From Bacillota bacterium (GTDB lineage Bacteria > Bacillota > Clostridia > Lachnospirales > Lachnospiraceae), in assembly GCA_023395555.1 (NCBI GenBank), contig JAEWYQ010000048.1:62001-126000 (forward strand): a stretch of 64,000 nucleotides of DNA. Reading direction: 5' to 3'. A program made the translations under genes and the position numbers. The notes below the pieces were generated by a model that was not told the origin of the DNA, searched no databases, and saw only the letters and a program-made list of their open reading frames with translations. Position 1 is the first letter of the stretch; the number at the start of each line of letters is the position of its first letter. This document shows positions 16,865-25,620 of the stretch, piece after piece.

Positions 16865-17422
16865 ATGATTTCAGCAGGCGATTTTAGAAACGGTCTGACA
16901 ATAGAGATGGACAATAATGTATATCAGATTATTGAATTTCAGCATGTAAAACCGGGAAAAGGCGCAGCATTTGTAAGAACGAAATTAAAGAATATTAAAA
17001 GCAGCGGCGTAATTGAGAAGACCTTCCGCCCTACGGAGAAATACCCCCAGGCGCATATCGAGAGAAGTGACATGCAGTATTTATATTCCGATGGAGAACT
17101 TTTCCATTTCATGAATGTAGAGACCTTTGATCAGATCGCTATGAATGAGGATGCTGTAGGCGATGCTTTAAAATTCGTAAAAGAGAATGAGATGGTTAAG
17201 ATGCTTTCCCATGGCGGACATGTATTTGCCATCGAACCTCCGTTATTTGTAGAACTGGTGATCACCGATACCGAGCCGGGCTTTAAGGGCGATACCGCAA
17301 CGGGTGCCAACAAGCCTGCAGTGGTTGAGACAGGAGCTACCGTATATGTTCCTTTATTCGTTGAGCAGGGCGACAAGATTCAGATTGACACCAGATCCGG
17401 CGAGTATATGAAGCGTGTGTGA
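16865..17422 (+). CDS. efp: Translation elongation factor P
   Basis: A 185-residue three-domain factor that binds between the P and E sites of stalled ribosomes and promotes peptide bonds at proline runs. The first domain has the exposed loop lysine in [15 protein letters not shown], the site that some bacteria modify. The end SGEYMKRV matches the family C terminus. The ATG at 16865 follows AAGGAGGAG; a TTG two codons earlier is less likely. A TTGCAA upstream near 16802 hints at a separate promoter, but the -10 is ambiguous. Confidence 0.96.
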   Translation: MISAGDFRNGLTIEMDNNVYQIIEFQHVKPGKGAAFVRTKLKNIKSSGVIEKTFRPTEKYPQAHIERSDMQYLYSDGELFHFMNVETFDQIAMNEDAVGDALKFVKENEMVKMLSHGGHVFAIEPPLFVELVITDTEPGFKGDTATGANKPAVVETGATVYVPLFVEQGDKIQIDTRSGEYMKRV

Positions 17423-17438
17423 TTAAGCGGCATTTCAG

Positions 17439-17492
17439 AAATAGCGCAAATTCAGGGGGATTTAAGGATTTCCAAGGATTTGCGCTATTTTA
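17439..17492 (+). terminator. Terminator-like hairpin after efp
   Basis: A perfect 13-bp stem (AAATAGCGCAAAT at 17439-17451 with ATTTGCGCTATTT at 17478-17490) encloses a 26-base loop and is followed by TTAAG. The weak T tail means partial termination is possible. Confidence 0.6.
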
Positions 17493-17540
17493 AGATTTGC
17501 AGCCCTGATGGCGGGCGATTTGGAAGAAGGGAAGATTTTT

Positions 17541-17891
17541 ATGGAACAATTTTCAAAAAAAGATAGAAAAGAGCAGTATAAGACCCGTCTGGTAACCGGC
17601 GGAGTGTATTGCATTGAATGCAGCGGCAATGGTCGTAAGTGGATCAAATCAACACAAGACCTGGCCGGACAGAAGAATAAGTTTGAGTTTTTTGTTTCCA
17701 CCAATTTATGTCCGGAACCGGGAATGAATTCGGAATGGAAACAATACGGGGCAAATTCCTTCTCCTTTACGATTCTGGAGGAGATTAATAAAGGAGAGAC
17801 ACAGACCGATCAGGAATTTGCAGAGGATATCCATACGCTTTATGATATGTGGTTGGAAAAGCAGTCTGCAGCCGGGGACGGACAACAGTGA
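17541..17891 (+). CDS. GIY-YIG superfamily-like small protein
   Basis: A 116-residue cytosolic protein resembling the small GIY-YIG family proteins of clostridia. It has GGVYCIECSGNGRKWIKSTQDLAG, where GVY matches the GIY part. WIKST stands where the YIG motif is expected, so the second tyrosine of the nuclease core is missing. The remaining sequence, with FVSTNLCPEP and EWKQYGANSFSFTILEE, fits that group. Nuclease activity is therefore doubtful. ATG 17541 follows GAAGGGAAG; an upstream ATG at 17508 is poorly placed. It is convergent with aroE. Confidence 0.7.
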   Translation: MEQFSKKDRKEQYKTRLVTGGVYCIECSGNGRKWIKSTQDLAGQKNKFEFFVSTNLCPEPGMNSEWKQYGANSFSFTILEEINKGETQTDQEFAEDIHTLYDMWLEKQSAAGDGQQ

Positions 17892-17915
17892 GGAGAGTTC
17901 TATTGGGAAAGAACT

Positions 17916-18686
17916 TTACTGAAGCTTCAAGGCTTCCAGCAGATAACGATGGGTATCCTCGATTACAGAATCCTCCAGCTTCTGATCCAGAAAATATTCG
18001 ATTGCCTGCTTTGCCTGGGCAACCAGCATAATGAGACCGGTCACGCCCTTCATTCCCAGCTCTTTCGCCTGCATGGTGAGTCTGGTTTCCAATGGATTAA
18101 AGATGGCATCCGCAACAGCCGTACACTGTGTGAAAGGGACCAGATCAATGGGAGATGCCTCTGTCCTTGGATACATTCCCAGGGGGGTGGTATTAACAAT
18201 GACCTGAGCGTCGGGATGGTTCTGCAGGCAGTCCTCATAGGAGATGGTGCCCTCCGTGCGCTGGCGGCTCACCGCCAGTACCTGGGATGCGCCGAGATGA
18301 CGCAGCACCGCGCGAACGGTGCGGGAAGTGCCTCCGCTGCCTAAAACGAGGCATTTCCTGTTGTTTATTGCAATATTATAATATTCCAGCATATACTGAA
18401 AGCCGAAGAAATCAGTATTATATCCGATATAGCGCCCGCCGCGTTTTACAATGGTATTCACGGCACCGATTTCCCTGGCCAGGGGGTCCAGCTCATCCAG
18501 ATAAGGAATGACAGCCTGCTTGTAGGGAATGGTCACGTTAATTGCGGTAAAATCCTTCCGTTCCATAAAGTCTGCAAATTCTTCTTTCGATAAAGGAATT
18601 AAATCATAGGTATATTCCGCAATCTGCTCATGAATTAGCTTGGAGTAGCTATGTCCTAACTTCTCTCCGATTAAACCGTATCTCAT
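17916..18686 (-). CDS. aroE: Shikimate dehydrogenase
   Basis: A 256-residue NADP-dependent enzyme that reduces 3-dehydroshikimate to shikimate. The N-terminal substrate domain has the GHSYSK motif and the catalytic lysine in NVTIPYKQAV. The catalytic aspartate is in IGYNTDFFGF. The Rossmann nucleotide loop is LVLGSGGTSR, and GVTGLIMLVAQAKQAIEYF ends the fold. The start MRYGLIGEKLGHS is chosen because AAGGATGAG lies a few bases upstream. It is transcribed against the aroK-aroQ group and appears to have its own promoter. Confidence 0.95.
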   Translation of the reverse strand: MRYGLIGEKLGHSYSKLIHEQIAEYTYDLIPLSKEEFADFMERKDFTAINVTIPYKQAVIPYLDELDPLAREIGAVNTIVKRGGRYIGYNTDFFGFQYMLEYYNIAINNRKCLVLGSGGTSRTVRAVLRHLGASQVLAVSRQRTEGTISYEDCLQNHPDAQVIVNTTPLGMYPRTEASPIDLVPFTQCTAVADAIFNPLETRLTMQAKELGMKGVTGLIMLVAQAKQAIEYFLDQKLEDSVIEDTHRYLLEALKLQ

Positions 18687-18803
18687 CGTCTCATCCTTTC
18701 TGTTTCCGTCTATCCTGTAAATATCCGATATCTTGAACAGCTGATTCTGAATAACCCATATCTTAAACAATTCATATTCCGCTGTGCCGAATGCTTAATA
18801 AAC

Positions 18804-18832
18804 AGAATAATATAGATGACGCTAATATGCAA
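18804..18832 (-). promoter_or_regulatory. Candidate aroE promoter
   Basis: On the minus strand TTGCAT (18827-18832) and TATTCT (18804-18809) have 17-base spacing. Confidence 0.5.
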
Positions 18833-18934
18833 ATCATTTTTCGGGAAATATGCGGATAATATATTTATAGCTGTTTTTTATCTTTATCTATACGGGAAGG
18901 ATATGATATGGTTTATTTGCATTTAGATAATGGT

Positions 18935-18949
18935 ATAGGGGATCCCTAT
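18935..18949. repeat. Short palindrome before the methyltransferase gene
   Basis: ATAGGG-GAT-CCCTAT lies about 20 bases upstream of the start codon and could be an operator. No clear promoter was found with it. Confidence 0.35.
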
Positions 18950-18968
18950 CAGTAAACCTGGAGGAAGT

Positions 18969-19775
18969 ATGTCGTTAAATTGGATTGACGCAAATGAATT
19001 TTCATTTAATAGTTTTTTACTTATGGAGAGGTTTCACATTCAGTATGTGTGCAACGAAGCCCGGAGCTGGGAAGAGCTGAAAACACATTTAGGAATTGCG
19101 CTGCAGAATAACCCGGCAGTCAGATGGTATTTTGTACATAAATGCCCGGAATGTAAACCTGTTGTGGATGAAGTGACAACCAATGTCCCTTTTGAGATGA
19201 GGGAGGCCGAGGTTCGGAAATCAGAAGTATTTGTCTTGCAGACCTTTGAGGATTTTGTCGTGTATTGCTATCCCGAAATCATGGATACCAGCTGTAATTT
19301 CATTTATGCCTGGAGCAAGGAGAGGTTGTTTGAGCTGGCGGATTTTACCGGTAAGGTAGTGCTTGATGTGGGAAGCGGGTCGGGCCGTCTTGCCTTTGCT
19401 GCAGCAGAAAAGGCAAGCCATGTATATGCCAGCGAACCGGTGGATACGCTGCGTGAATACCTGCGGGATAAAATAGCCTCTGATAAAATAAAAAACGTCA
19501 CAGTTGTAGATGGGAGAGCAGATTCGCTTCCATACCCGGATAATTCGTTTGATATTGTGATGTCAGGCCATGTGGTTGGCGATGATTATGAGAATGAGCT
19601 GGCTGAATTGACCAGAGTGACGAAAAACGGCGGCTATATATTGGACTGCCCCGGTGAGGATGACAGGAAGAATAGCTCCCAGGATGTGTTGTTAGAACAT
19701 GGATTTGAGGAGTATTACTACGAAAGTACGTTGGGCGGGAATGTTTATCGCTATCGTAAACAAGTTTTTAAATAA
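18969..19775 (+). CDS. Class I SAM-dependent methyltransferase
   Basis: A 268-residue protein with an N-terminal region of unknown function (about 1-120) followed by a Methyltransf_11-type domain. Motif I is VVLDVGSGSGRLAF near residue 136, the acidic motif is in YASEPVD, and a motif near VDGRADSLPYPDNSFDIVMSGHVVGD fits the SAM-binding fold. Two cysteines (CPEC) in the N-terminal part could bind metal. The substrate is unknown. It begins after TGGAGGAAG and is followed by a small membrane protein gene. Confidence 0.8.
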   Translation: MSLNWIDANEFSFNSFLLMERFHIQYVCNEARSWEELKTHLGIALQNNPAVRWYFVHKCPECKPVVDEVTTNVPFEMREAEVRKSEVFVLQTFEDFVVYCYPEIMDTSCNFIYAWSKERLFELADFTGKVVLDVGSGSGRLAFAAAEKASHVYASEPVDTLREYLRDKIASDKIKNVTVVDGRADSLPYPDNSFDIVMSGHVVGDDYENELAELTRVTKNGGYILDCPGEDDRKNSSQDVLLEHGFEEYYYESTLGGNVYRYRKQVFK

Positions 19776-19923
19776 CCCTTGTCGCTAATAGGCAGAGGAT
19801 GAGGCTTGGGTATCTTCATCAAAAATTTCTACAGAAAGTTTATTGCATTTTACTATGGGATGGGTTACTATTACAATAAAATTATTTTTAACTTATCTTG
19901 TAAGAGAGAATATGGAGGGGAGA

Positions 19924-20433
19924 ATGAAAAAAATATACCGTATTTTGATGATAATGCATGCTTTTGTAGGAGTTGGTGCGATGGGAGGAGGGATGATGGC
20001 GATCCTTAATCCGAAGGGACCCGCCGGATTGCCTGTGGATACATTGCAGAATTCCCCCTTCAGCAATTACCTGATACCGGGAATCATTCTTTTTGCCGTG
20101 GTCGGTATCGGGAGTTTATTTGCATCCTCGGCCATTTTATTAAAGTTTAAGTATCAGGGTTATATAAGCGGTGTTTTTAGCGGGGCATTGGTAATATGGA
20201 TCATTGTACAGTGCATGATGATCAGGATGGTGAGCTTTCTTCATGTCCTATATCTGGTCATAGGGCTGGCAGAGGCCTTCTTATCTTTTTTGGTGTTGTT
20301 AAACCAGCAGATGTTTCCGGCGGGTATCGTCTTTCATATCACGAAGTATGCAAGGGAGAGATTCCCGGACAATAAGCTGGTCAGACAGATAGCAAAGATC
20401 GAGGGAAGCATTCGTGAGCAGAAGGCGTTATAA
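19924..20433 (+). CDS. Four-helix membrane protein of unknown function
   Basis: A 169-residue protein with about four predicted membrane helices (roughly 5-30, 45-70, 75-100, 105-130) and a basic cytosolic C-terminal tail rich in KYARERFPDN. It begins with MKKIYRILMIMHAFVGVGAMGGG. GGAGGGGAG lies just before ATG 19924; longer frames lack a ribosome site. No recognised domain. It lies between a methyltransferase and a large terminator. Confidence 0.7.
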   Translation: MKKIYRILMIMHAFVGVGAMGGGMMAILNPKGPAGLPVDTLQNSPFSNYLIPGIILFAVVGIGSLFASSAILLKFKYQGYISGVFSGALVIWIIVQCMMIRMVSFLHVLYLVIGLAEAFLSFLVLLNQQMFPAGIVFHITKYARERFPDNKLVRQIAKIEGSIREQKAL

Positions 20434-20484
20434 CAGAACGGGTTATTGTGTGGATTGCAGGACTTTACCTTGAATAATAACACT

Positions 20485-20551
20485 AATATGCAACTCATTT
20501 CTTAAGGAAGAAGTAAAAATAAATTCCTTACGGATGGGTTGCATATTTTTA
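20485..20551 (+). terminator. Large terminator before the spoIIIA operon
   Basis: An outer stem pairs AATATGCAACTCAT with ATGGGTTGCATATT, an inner stem pairs AAGGAA with TTCCTT, and the structure is followed by TTTTTATG. Confidence 0.7.
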
Positions 20552-20640
20552 TGTTCCTGGGAATATCTTGTTTTAAGCGGAAGGTGGATAAGCCGTATGT
20601 TACTTGCGGCTTACCGGCCGGAGGCGAAAGGAGGGGAAGG

Positions 20641-21600
20641 ATGATGGGCGCAAAAGACGAGCTGTTGAAGATATTATCTCTGAAGCTGCGTACGGTATTC
20701 GGCAAGCTGAGCATTAATTTTGAACGGCTTCAGGAAATTCGGCTTCGGATCAATGCACCGCTTTTGGTCATCTATTGCAATAAGGAGGCTTTTATCACTG
20801 AGGAGGCCAAATTAGCGGACAGCCCCGCAGGAGCAATTCTGGTTACCAGGAATGAGATCCGGGAGACCATGGAATACATCAGCAATTACTCGTTGTACGC
20901 CTTTGAGGAGGAGATCCGGCAGGGCTTCATTACTATAAACGGGGGACACCGTATCGGGATTGCAGGCAAGATTATCGTAGAAGACGATATGATCAAGACA
21001 ATGAAGCATATTTCCTTCATTAATGTCCGCCTGGCGCATCAGGTCAGAGGCTGTGCGGACCGGGTTCTGCCCTATGTAATTGACCGTCAGATGCAGGGAA
21101 TCTACCATACTCTCATTATCTCGCCGCCGCGATGCGGTAAGACAACCCTCCTGAGAGACATCATCCGGCAATTGTCCAACGGCAGCAGTCTGCTGCCGGG
21201 AATCAGCGTCGGAGTAGTGGATGAACGTTCGGAGATCGGTGCCTGCTATATGGGGACGCCGCAGAATGAGCTGGGAATACGGACGGATATTCTGGATTGC
21301 TGCCCCAAGGCCAAGGGAATGCTGATGCTGATCCGCTCCATGTCGCCCCAGGTTATCGCGGTGGATGAGCTGGGCTCCAGGGAGGAGCTGGAGGCGGTGG
21401 ATTATGTAATCGGCTGCGGCTGTAAGCTGATTGCAACGGTTCATGGAAGCTCTATTGAAGATGTGCGAAACAAGCCGGTATTGGGAAAGCTGCTGGAGAA
21501 GCGGTTATTTGAACGTTATCTCATATTAAGCAATGTCAAAGGAATCGGGCAGCTGGAAGAGGTCTACGATGTGGATTGGAAGCAGCTGTATCATTCATGA
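20641..21600 (+). CDS. spoIIIAA: Stage III sporulation protein AA (ATPase)
   Basis: A 319-residue AAA-type ATPase related to the secretion ATPases of type II and type IV pili systems. Walker A is SPPRCGKTTLLRD near residue 162, and the Walker B acid lies in VIAVDELGS near 240. In the mother cell it is thought to power the SpoIIIA-SpoIIQ channel to the forespore. ATG 20641 follows AAAGGAGGGG; a longer upstream frame overlaps the terminator and is rejected. First gene of the spoIIIA operon; a sigma-E promoter was looked for but not convincingly found. Confidence 0.95.
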   Translation: MMGAKDELLKILSLKLRTVFGKLSINFERLQEIRLRINAPLLVIYCNKEAFITEEAKLADSPAGAILVTRNEIRETMEYISNYSLYAFEEEIRQGFITINGGHRIGIAGKIIVEDDMIKTMKHISFINVRLAHQVRGCADRVLPYVIDRQMQGIYHTLIISPPRCGKTTLLRDIIRQLSNGSSLLPGISVGVVDERSEIGACYMGTPQNELGIRTDILDCCPKAKGMLMLIRSMSPQVIAVDELGSREELEAVDYVIGCGCKLIATVHGSSIEDVRNKPVLGKLLEKRLFERYLILSNVKGIGQLEEVYDVDWKQLYHS

Positions 21601-21780
21601 AAGGGAGAAAATACGGCGGAGGTCGATCTTCTGTGCCATATGAGGATTGCGGCAGGTCATAGAGCATGGGAAGGGAGGACAAGGTTGAAAGAAATGGAAT
21701 ATATAGATGGAAGGGGGACCGAGTCCATGCCAGCACTTTCATGGCGATTTGTGTGGGACGGGGCATGGACATAAACAGGT

Positions 21781-22305
21781 ATGAACATTATGAAGGGAAT
21801 TGGCTGTGTTATGGTGATATTATCCTCTGCCGGAATTGGCTTCTACTTCAGCAGTGAGATGAAGAGCCGGATCGAGGATTTAAAGGAGCTGAAGAAATTA
21901 ATCGGACTTCTGAAGGGAGATATCCGGTATGGGAATACTCCGCTCCCCGAGGCGATCAGTGCAATTGCGGGAAGATACCGGGGCAGCTTCCGTTCTTTCT
22001 TCTGCAGGACCAGCGCCAGATTGATGGAACTATCGGGACAGACCTTCACGGAGATTTGGAAAAATGCAGTGGAGCAGGAGCTGGTAAAAACCTCTCTTTC
22101 CAAAAAGGACAGGTTGGCTCTGATATCCTTTGGTGAAAACCTGGGATACCTGGATAAGGATATGCAAATGAATACCTTTGAGCTGTATCTGTCACAACTG
22201 GAGGAGGAGATAGGGGAACTCACGAGAACAGTAAAGGAGCGCTCCTACCTCTACAACAGCCTTGGAATTATGGCAGGGGTTTTTATTTCGATTGTTATGA
22301 TATAG
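21781..22305 (+). CDS. spoIIIAB: Stage III sporulation protein AB
   Basis: A 174-residue membrane protein. One helix is near the N terminus (KGIGCVMVILSSAGIGFYFSS) and a hydrophobic C-terminal helix ends it. The soluble part resembles GspF-type secretion platform proteins, with LKELKKLIGLLKGDIRYGNTPLPEAI and KDRLALISFGENLGYLDKDMQ. It is a SpoIIIA channel component in the mother-cell membrane. A spacer of 180 bases separates it from spoIIIAA. ATG 21781 or 21790 may be used; only a weak AGGT lies upstream. Confidence 0.92.
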   Translation: MNIMKGIGCVMVILSSAGIGFYFSSEMKSRIEDLKELKKLIGLLKGDIRYGNTPLPEAISAIAGRYRGSFRSFFCRTSARLMELSGQTFTEIWKNAVEQELVKTSLSKKDRLALISFGENLGYLDKDMQMNTFELYLSQLEEEIGELTRTVKERSYLYNSLGIMAGVFISIVMI

Positions 22306-22362
22306 CGGAGGCTTATCATAGGCTAATAAAAAACAGCGCTGTGCGCTGGGTTGGAGAGGCAT

Positions 22363-22560
22363 ATGGACATCTATTTTATTTTAAGGATAGCATTGGTTGG
22401 AATCATGGTTTCCATATTAAATCAGATATTGAAACAATCGGGCAGGGATGATCTGGCCTTTCTTACCAGTCTGGCGGGGCTTGTGCTTGTATTGCTATGG
22501 CTGCTGCCTCACATAACGGAACTATTTGTTACCATACAGCAGCTCTTCCAGGTGGTATAG
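22363..22560 (+). CDS. spoIIIAC: Stage III sporulation protein AC
   Basis: A 65-residue protein with two membrane helices and a polar turn at KQSGRDDLAF, which is the conserved SpoIIIAC motif. It belongs to the channel module in the outer forespore membrane. ATG 22363 follows GGAGAGG; a TTG four codons earlier overlaps that site and is rejected. Confidence 0.95.
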   Translation: MDIYFILRIALVGIMVSILNQILKQSGRDDLAFLTSLAGLVLVLLWLLPHITELFVTIQQLFQVV

Positions 22561-22624
22561 CCTCCCGAAGGGGAGAAGATCTTTTTGTCCGGAACTATGC
22601 GGACGAGCCCCATGCTTCATGGGG
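22561..22624. repeat. Three consecutive hairpins between spoIIIAC and spoIIIAD
   Basis: CTCCC/GGGAG (22562-22575), GTCCG/CGGAC (22587-22604) and CCCCATG/CATGGGG (22608-22624) follow one another. The first is followed by TTTTT and may attenuate transcription inside the operon. Confidence 0.6.
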
Positions 22625-22648
22625 GTGTCGGAATGGAGGATTTCTTAA

Positions 22649-23032
22649 ATGATTCGGATTGCTGTAGTGGGATTGGCAGCCGTTGTACTGGCAATTCTTT
22701 TTAAAAAAGGGAAGGAAGAATATTCGCTTTACATCAGTATCGGCACCAGTATTCTGATTCTGCTCTGGGGCATCAGCAAGCTGGAGATCATCTTTGATAC
22801 CATTGACCAGCTTCAGAATTACATTCAGATGAATAAATCCTACGTTACCATACTGATTAAAATTATCGGAATTACCTATGTGACGGAGATATCTTCCTCC
22901 CTCTGCAAAGACTCAGGCTACCAGGCGATTGCGGAGCAGATTGAATTGGTGGGAAAGCTCACAATTCTGGCAATCAGTATGCCGATTATGCTTGCCATCC
23001 TGGACACTTTGGACAACCTGCTGACAGCTTAG
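22649..23032 (+). CDS. spoIIIAD: Stage III sporulation protein AD
   Basis: A 127-residue membrane protein with about four helices. The conserved SpoIIIAC/AD family segment lies in IIGITYVTEISSSLCKDSG, and the C terminus ends in PIMLAILDTLDNLLTA. It is an integral part of the sporulation channel. The start follows a GGAGG site. It is separated from spoIIIAC by a hairpin-rich spacer of 88 bases. Confidence 0.95.
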   Translation: MIRIAVVGLAAVVLAILFKKGKEEYSLYISIGTSILILLWGISKLEIIFDTIDQLQNYIQMNKSYVTILIKIIGITYVTEISSSLCKDSGYQAIAEQIELVGKLTILAISMPIMLAILDTLDNLLTA

Positions 23033-23072
23033 TAGAAAAGCAGCTCATAACGAGAAAGGCATGGTTATTTGT

Positions 23073-24296
23073 ATGTATGATAAAAAGAGGTACATAGCAA
23101 TAATAAAAACAGCGGTAAAGCTTCTGCTGATAACAGTTCTGTTATTCCTGGGGGAGACAGAAAGAGCAGAAGCATCGACACCGGTAAAGGTGAACCTTTC
23201 CTCCGCCCTGACAGATGGGACCGGTTATGGCAGTTCCATGCAGGGCGACCCTGCTGACGACATGGATTATACGGAAATCCAGGAGGTTATTAAGGATATT
23301 ATGGGCAAAGGAAATCAATTTGATTTCGGAGCCTATGTGAATAAACTGATCAGCGGAGAAGCGCCCTTCTCCCTGTCGGCAATTGTCAACGAAATTCTCA
23401 CAGGGGTGAAAGGGGAGGTGAAAGCAAATCTTTCTACTTTTGGAAGCTTAATCACCATCGCTTTGATCGCCGCCCTTTTTACAAACCTGTCCCTTGCCTT
23501 TAAAAACAATCAGGTGTCTGAAACCGGATATTATGTTACCTACCTTCTGTTGTTTGCACTGCTGATCAGTACCTTTATTACGGCTTCCCAGATCGCGTCG
23601 ACGACGATCCATTCCATTCTGGATTTCATGAAGGCCCTGGTACCGACCTATTTCATGTCCGTTGCATTTACCACGGGTTCCGCAACCTCCATGGTATATT
23701 ATGAAACAGCCCTGATGCTGATCACGCTGGTGGATTTTATTTTAATCAGGCTGATTATTCCCATGATTAATTTTTACCTTGTTATTGTGCTGGCCAATAA
23801 TCTATCCAAGGAGGACATCCTGTCCAAACTGGCGGAATTAATCGCCACGGCGGTCAGCTGGATGCTGAAAAGTCTGTTGGCGGCTGTAATCGGCGTCAAT
23901 GCCATCCAGGGACTCATTGCACCCGTGATTGACCAGGTGAAGCGTTCCGCTGTGATCAGAGCAACGGAAGCCATTCCCGGAATCGGTGATGCTCTGGGCG
24001 GAGTGACAGAGACCCTCCTGGGTGCGGGGGTGCTGTTGAAAAATGCAATCGGAGTTGCCGGATTGGTCGTGCTGATCATCATTGCAGCCGTACCATTTTT
24101 GAAGCTGCTGGTGGTGGCGGCGGTCTATAAGGTGGGCAGTGCGGTTCTGCAGCCGGTTTCGGATAAACGGTTCATCGAATGCATCAGTGCCTCGGGCAAA
24201 TCGGCGGCAATGCTGCTCCAGGCAATCTTTGTCGGAACGGCTCTCTTCCTGCTGTCCATCACCATCGTTGCGGTTACTACCGGGAGCATGATGTAA
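23073..24296 (+). CDS. spoIIIAE: Stage III sporulation protein AE
   Basis: A protein of about 407 residues with an N-terminal signal sequence (about 5-35), a soluble segment with FGAYVNKLISGEAPFSL, and seven or so C-terminal membrane helices. SpoIIIAE forms a central membrane part of the SpoIIIA channel. Two starts are possible: ATG 23061, one base after GAAAGG, and ATG 23073, thirteen bases after it; the second is used here with low certainty. The start region contains the sequence GAGAAAGGCATGGTTATT, which recurs elsewhere in the window. Confidence 0.95.
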   Translation: MYDKKRYIAIIKTAVKLLLITVLLFLGETERAEASTPVKVNLSSALTDGTGYGSSMQGDPADDMDYTEIQEVIKDIMGKGNQFDFGAYVNKLISGEAPFSLSAIVNEILTGVKGEVKANLSTFGSLITIALIAALFTNLSLAFKNNQVSETGYYVTYLLLFALLISTFITASQIASTTIHSILDFMKALVPTYFMSVAFTTGSATSMVYYETALMLITLVDFILIRLIIPMINFYLVIVLANNLSKEDILSKLAELIATAVSWMLKSLLAAVIGVNAIQGLIAPVIDQVKRSAVIRATEAIPGIGDALGGVTETLLGAGVLLKNAIGVAGLVVLIIIAAVPFLKLLVVAAVYKVGSAVLQPVSDKRFIECISASGKSAAMLLQAIFVGTALFLLSITIVAVTTGSMM

Positions 24297-24310
24297 AAAA
24301 GGAGGGAAGC

Positions 24311-24922
24311 ATGGCAACCATTTATCAATGGATAAGAAACATCGTTGTGTACATGATGCTGAATACGATTATCATGAACCTGCTGGGCGACAAAAGCTAT
24401 AAAAAATATGTGGGCATCGTATCCGGTATGATTCTGGTGCTGATTATACTGTCACCGCTGATGAATTATATGGATCTGGGGGACATGCTGGATTATTACC
24501 TGCAGGCGAATGATTTTGCAGTAGAAGCTTCGGAATTCAAGAACGACCTGCGCCGTATGGAGGAAACACAGACGGATGCCATCTTTGCCGAATACAAGGA
24601 AAGAATTCGGCAGCAGATAGAAGGGATACTGACGGAGGAGAAGGTAAAGCTGCTTAAGGCGGATATCACCATAGACCGGGAATCCACCAGCCCTACCTTC
24701 GGAGAGATCATGGAAATGAGCATTACTGCAAGAAAGGAAAAGGAGGAAGAGGAAGGCAGTACAGGCCGTCTTGCGATTGACCAGATCGAGATTTCACCAA
24801 TCAGCATTGGCGAGCAGGAAAAAGCCAAAAAACCGCCCTCCCCGTTGGAAATTAATATAAAAAATAGACTCTCGGACTTCTATAATATGGAACAGGTTAA
24901 TATAAATATTACTATAGAATGA
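24311..24922 (+). CDS. spoIIIAF: Stage III sporulation protein AF
   Basis: A 203-residue protein with two N-terminal membrane helices (about 10-55) and a soluble domain facing the intermembrane space. MATIYQWIRNIVVYMM and the C-terminal DFYNMEQVNINI match the family. The acidic patch KEKEEEEGS is near residue 145. It starts six bases after GGAGGG, right behind spoIIIAE. The soluble domain is a ring-building fold in other species. Confidence 0.93.
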   Translation: MATIYQWIRNIVVYMMLNTIIMNLLGDKSYKKYVGIVSGMILVLIILSPLMNYMDLGDMLDYYLQANDFAVEASEFKNDLRRMEETQTDAIFAEYKERIRQQIEGILTEEKVKLLKADITIDRESTSPTFGEIMEMSITARKEKEEEEGSTGRLAIDQIEISPISIGEQEKAKKPPSPLEINIKNRLSDFYNMEQVNINITIE

Positions 24923-24954
24923 TGAAAGCGTCAAAGGCATCTCGATTTCATCAT
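24919..24954. repeat. Hairpin at the spoIIIAF stop codon
   Basis: A perfect 9-bp stem (ATGATGAAA with TTTCATCAT) overlaps the spoIIIAF stop codon and has an 18-base loop. Confidence 0.5.
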
Positions 24955-25000
24955 GGAATGATTAGAAGTCACGGGGGAATATCTTAGAAATGGAGCCGTT

Positions 25001-25606
25001 ATGGAGGAAAAGAAGAAGATATCCCTGAAACAAATAGGCCTACCGAGATTAATCATGCTGTTCATGGCGGGCATATTAATCATTTTTTTGTCATTTCCAA
25101 GCGTATTTGGTATATTTCGTGCTCAGGATAAAGACGAAGAGAAAGAGAAAGCCCAGATCCAGCAAAATGATACGAATACGACAAGCTATGCCTGGAATAC
25201 CTATATATCAGAAAAGGAAAATAAGTTAAAGGCAGTCCTGAGAAAAGTATCCGGCGTCGGAGAGGTAGAGGTTATGATTACTGTAAAGGGTACCCAGGAA
25301 CGGATTCCACTAAAGGATAGTTCTTCTACACAGGAAAGCTTAAACGAAGATGACGGGGAGGGCGGAAGCAGAATAGACAATAGTGCCAGACGGGAAGAGA
25401 GTACTGTTCTGGTTACAAACGAGAACGGAAATTCAGTGCCTTACATATTACAGGAACTTGAACCGGAGATAGAGGGTGTCGTTGTGATTGCGGAGGGCGG
25501 AGATAATCCCGCGATCAAAATGGACATTATGGAAGCGGTGGAGGTATTATTTAACGTACCTGCGCATAAGGTTAAAGTAATGAAAATGAAGGATGGTATC
25601 AAATGA
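25001..25606 (+). CDS. spoIIIAG: Stage III sporulation protein AG
   Basis: A 201-residue protein with one N-terminal membrane helix (about 12-35) and a soluble domain between the two forespore membranes. SpoIIIAG builds a large ring in Bacillus subtilis. The C-terminal half has SGVGEVEVMITVKGT and IEGVVVIAEGGDNPAIKMDIMEAV, which form the ring-building fold. A low-complexity, acidic stretch at about 105-130 matches the variable insert of the family. It ends by overlapping the region just before the spoIIIAH ribosome site. Confidence 0.95.
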   Translation: MEEKKKISLKQIGLPRLIMLFMAGILIIFLSFPSVFGIFRAQDKDEEKEKAQIQQNDTNTTSYAWNTYISEKENKLKAVLRKVSGVGEVEVMITVKGTQERIPLKDSSSTQESLNEDDGEGGSRIDNSARREESTVLVTNENGNSVPYILQELEPEIEGVVVIAEGGDNPAIKMDIMEAVEVLFNVPAHKVKVMKMKDGIK

Positions 25607-25620
25607 TCAGGAGGTCTAAA

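Noticed and set aside
20539..20640. N-terminal extension of spoIIIAA
   Set aside because: It starts within the terminator stem and lacks a ribosome site; ATG 20641 follows AAAGGAGGGG.
20434..20640. Sigma-E promoter for the spoIIIA operon
   Set aside because: Sequences such as GAATATC were seen, but no matching -10 at the right distance.
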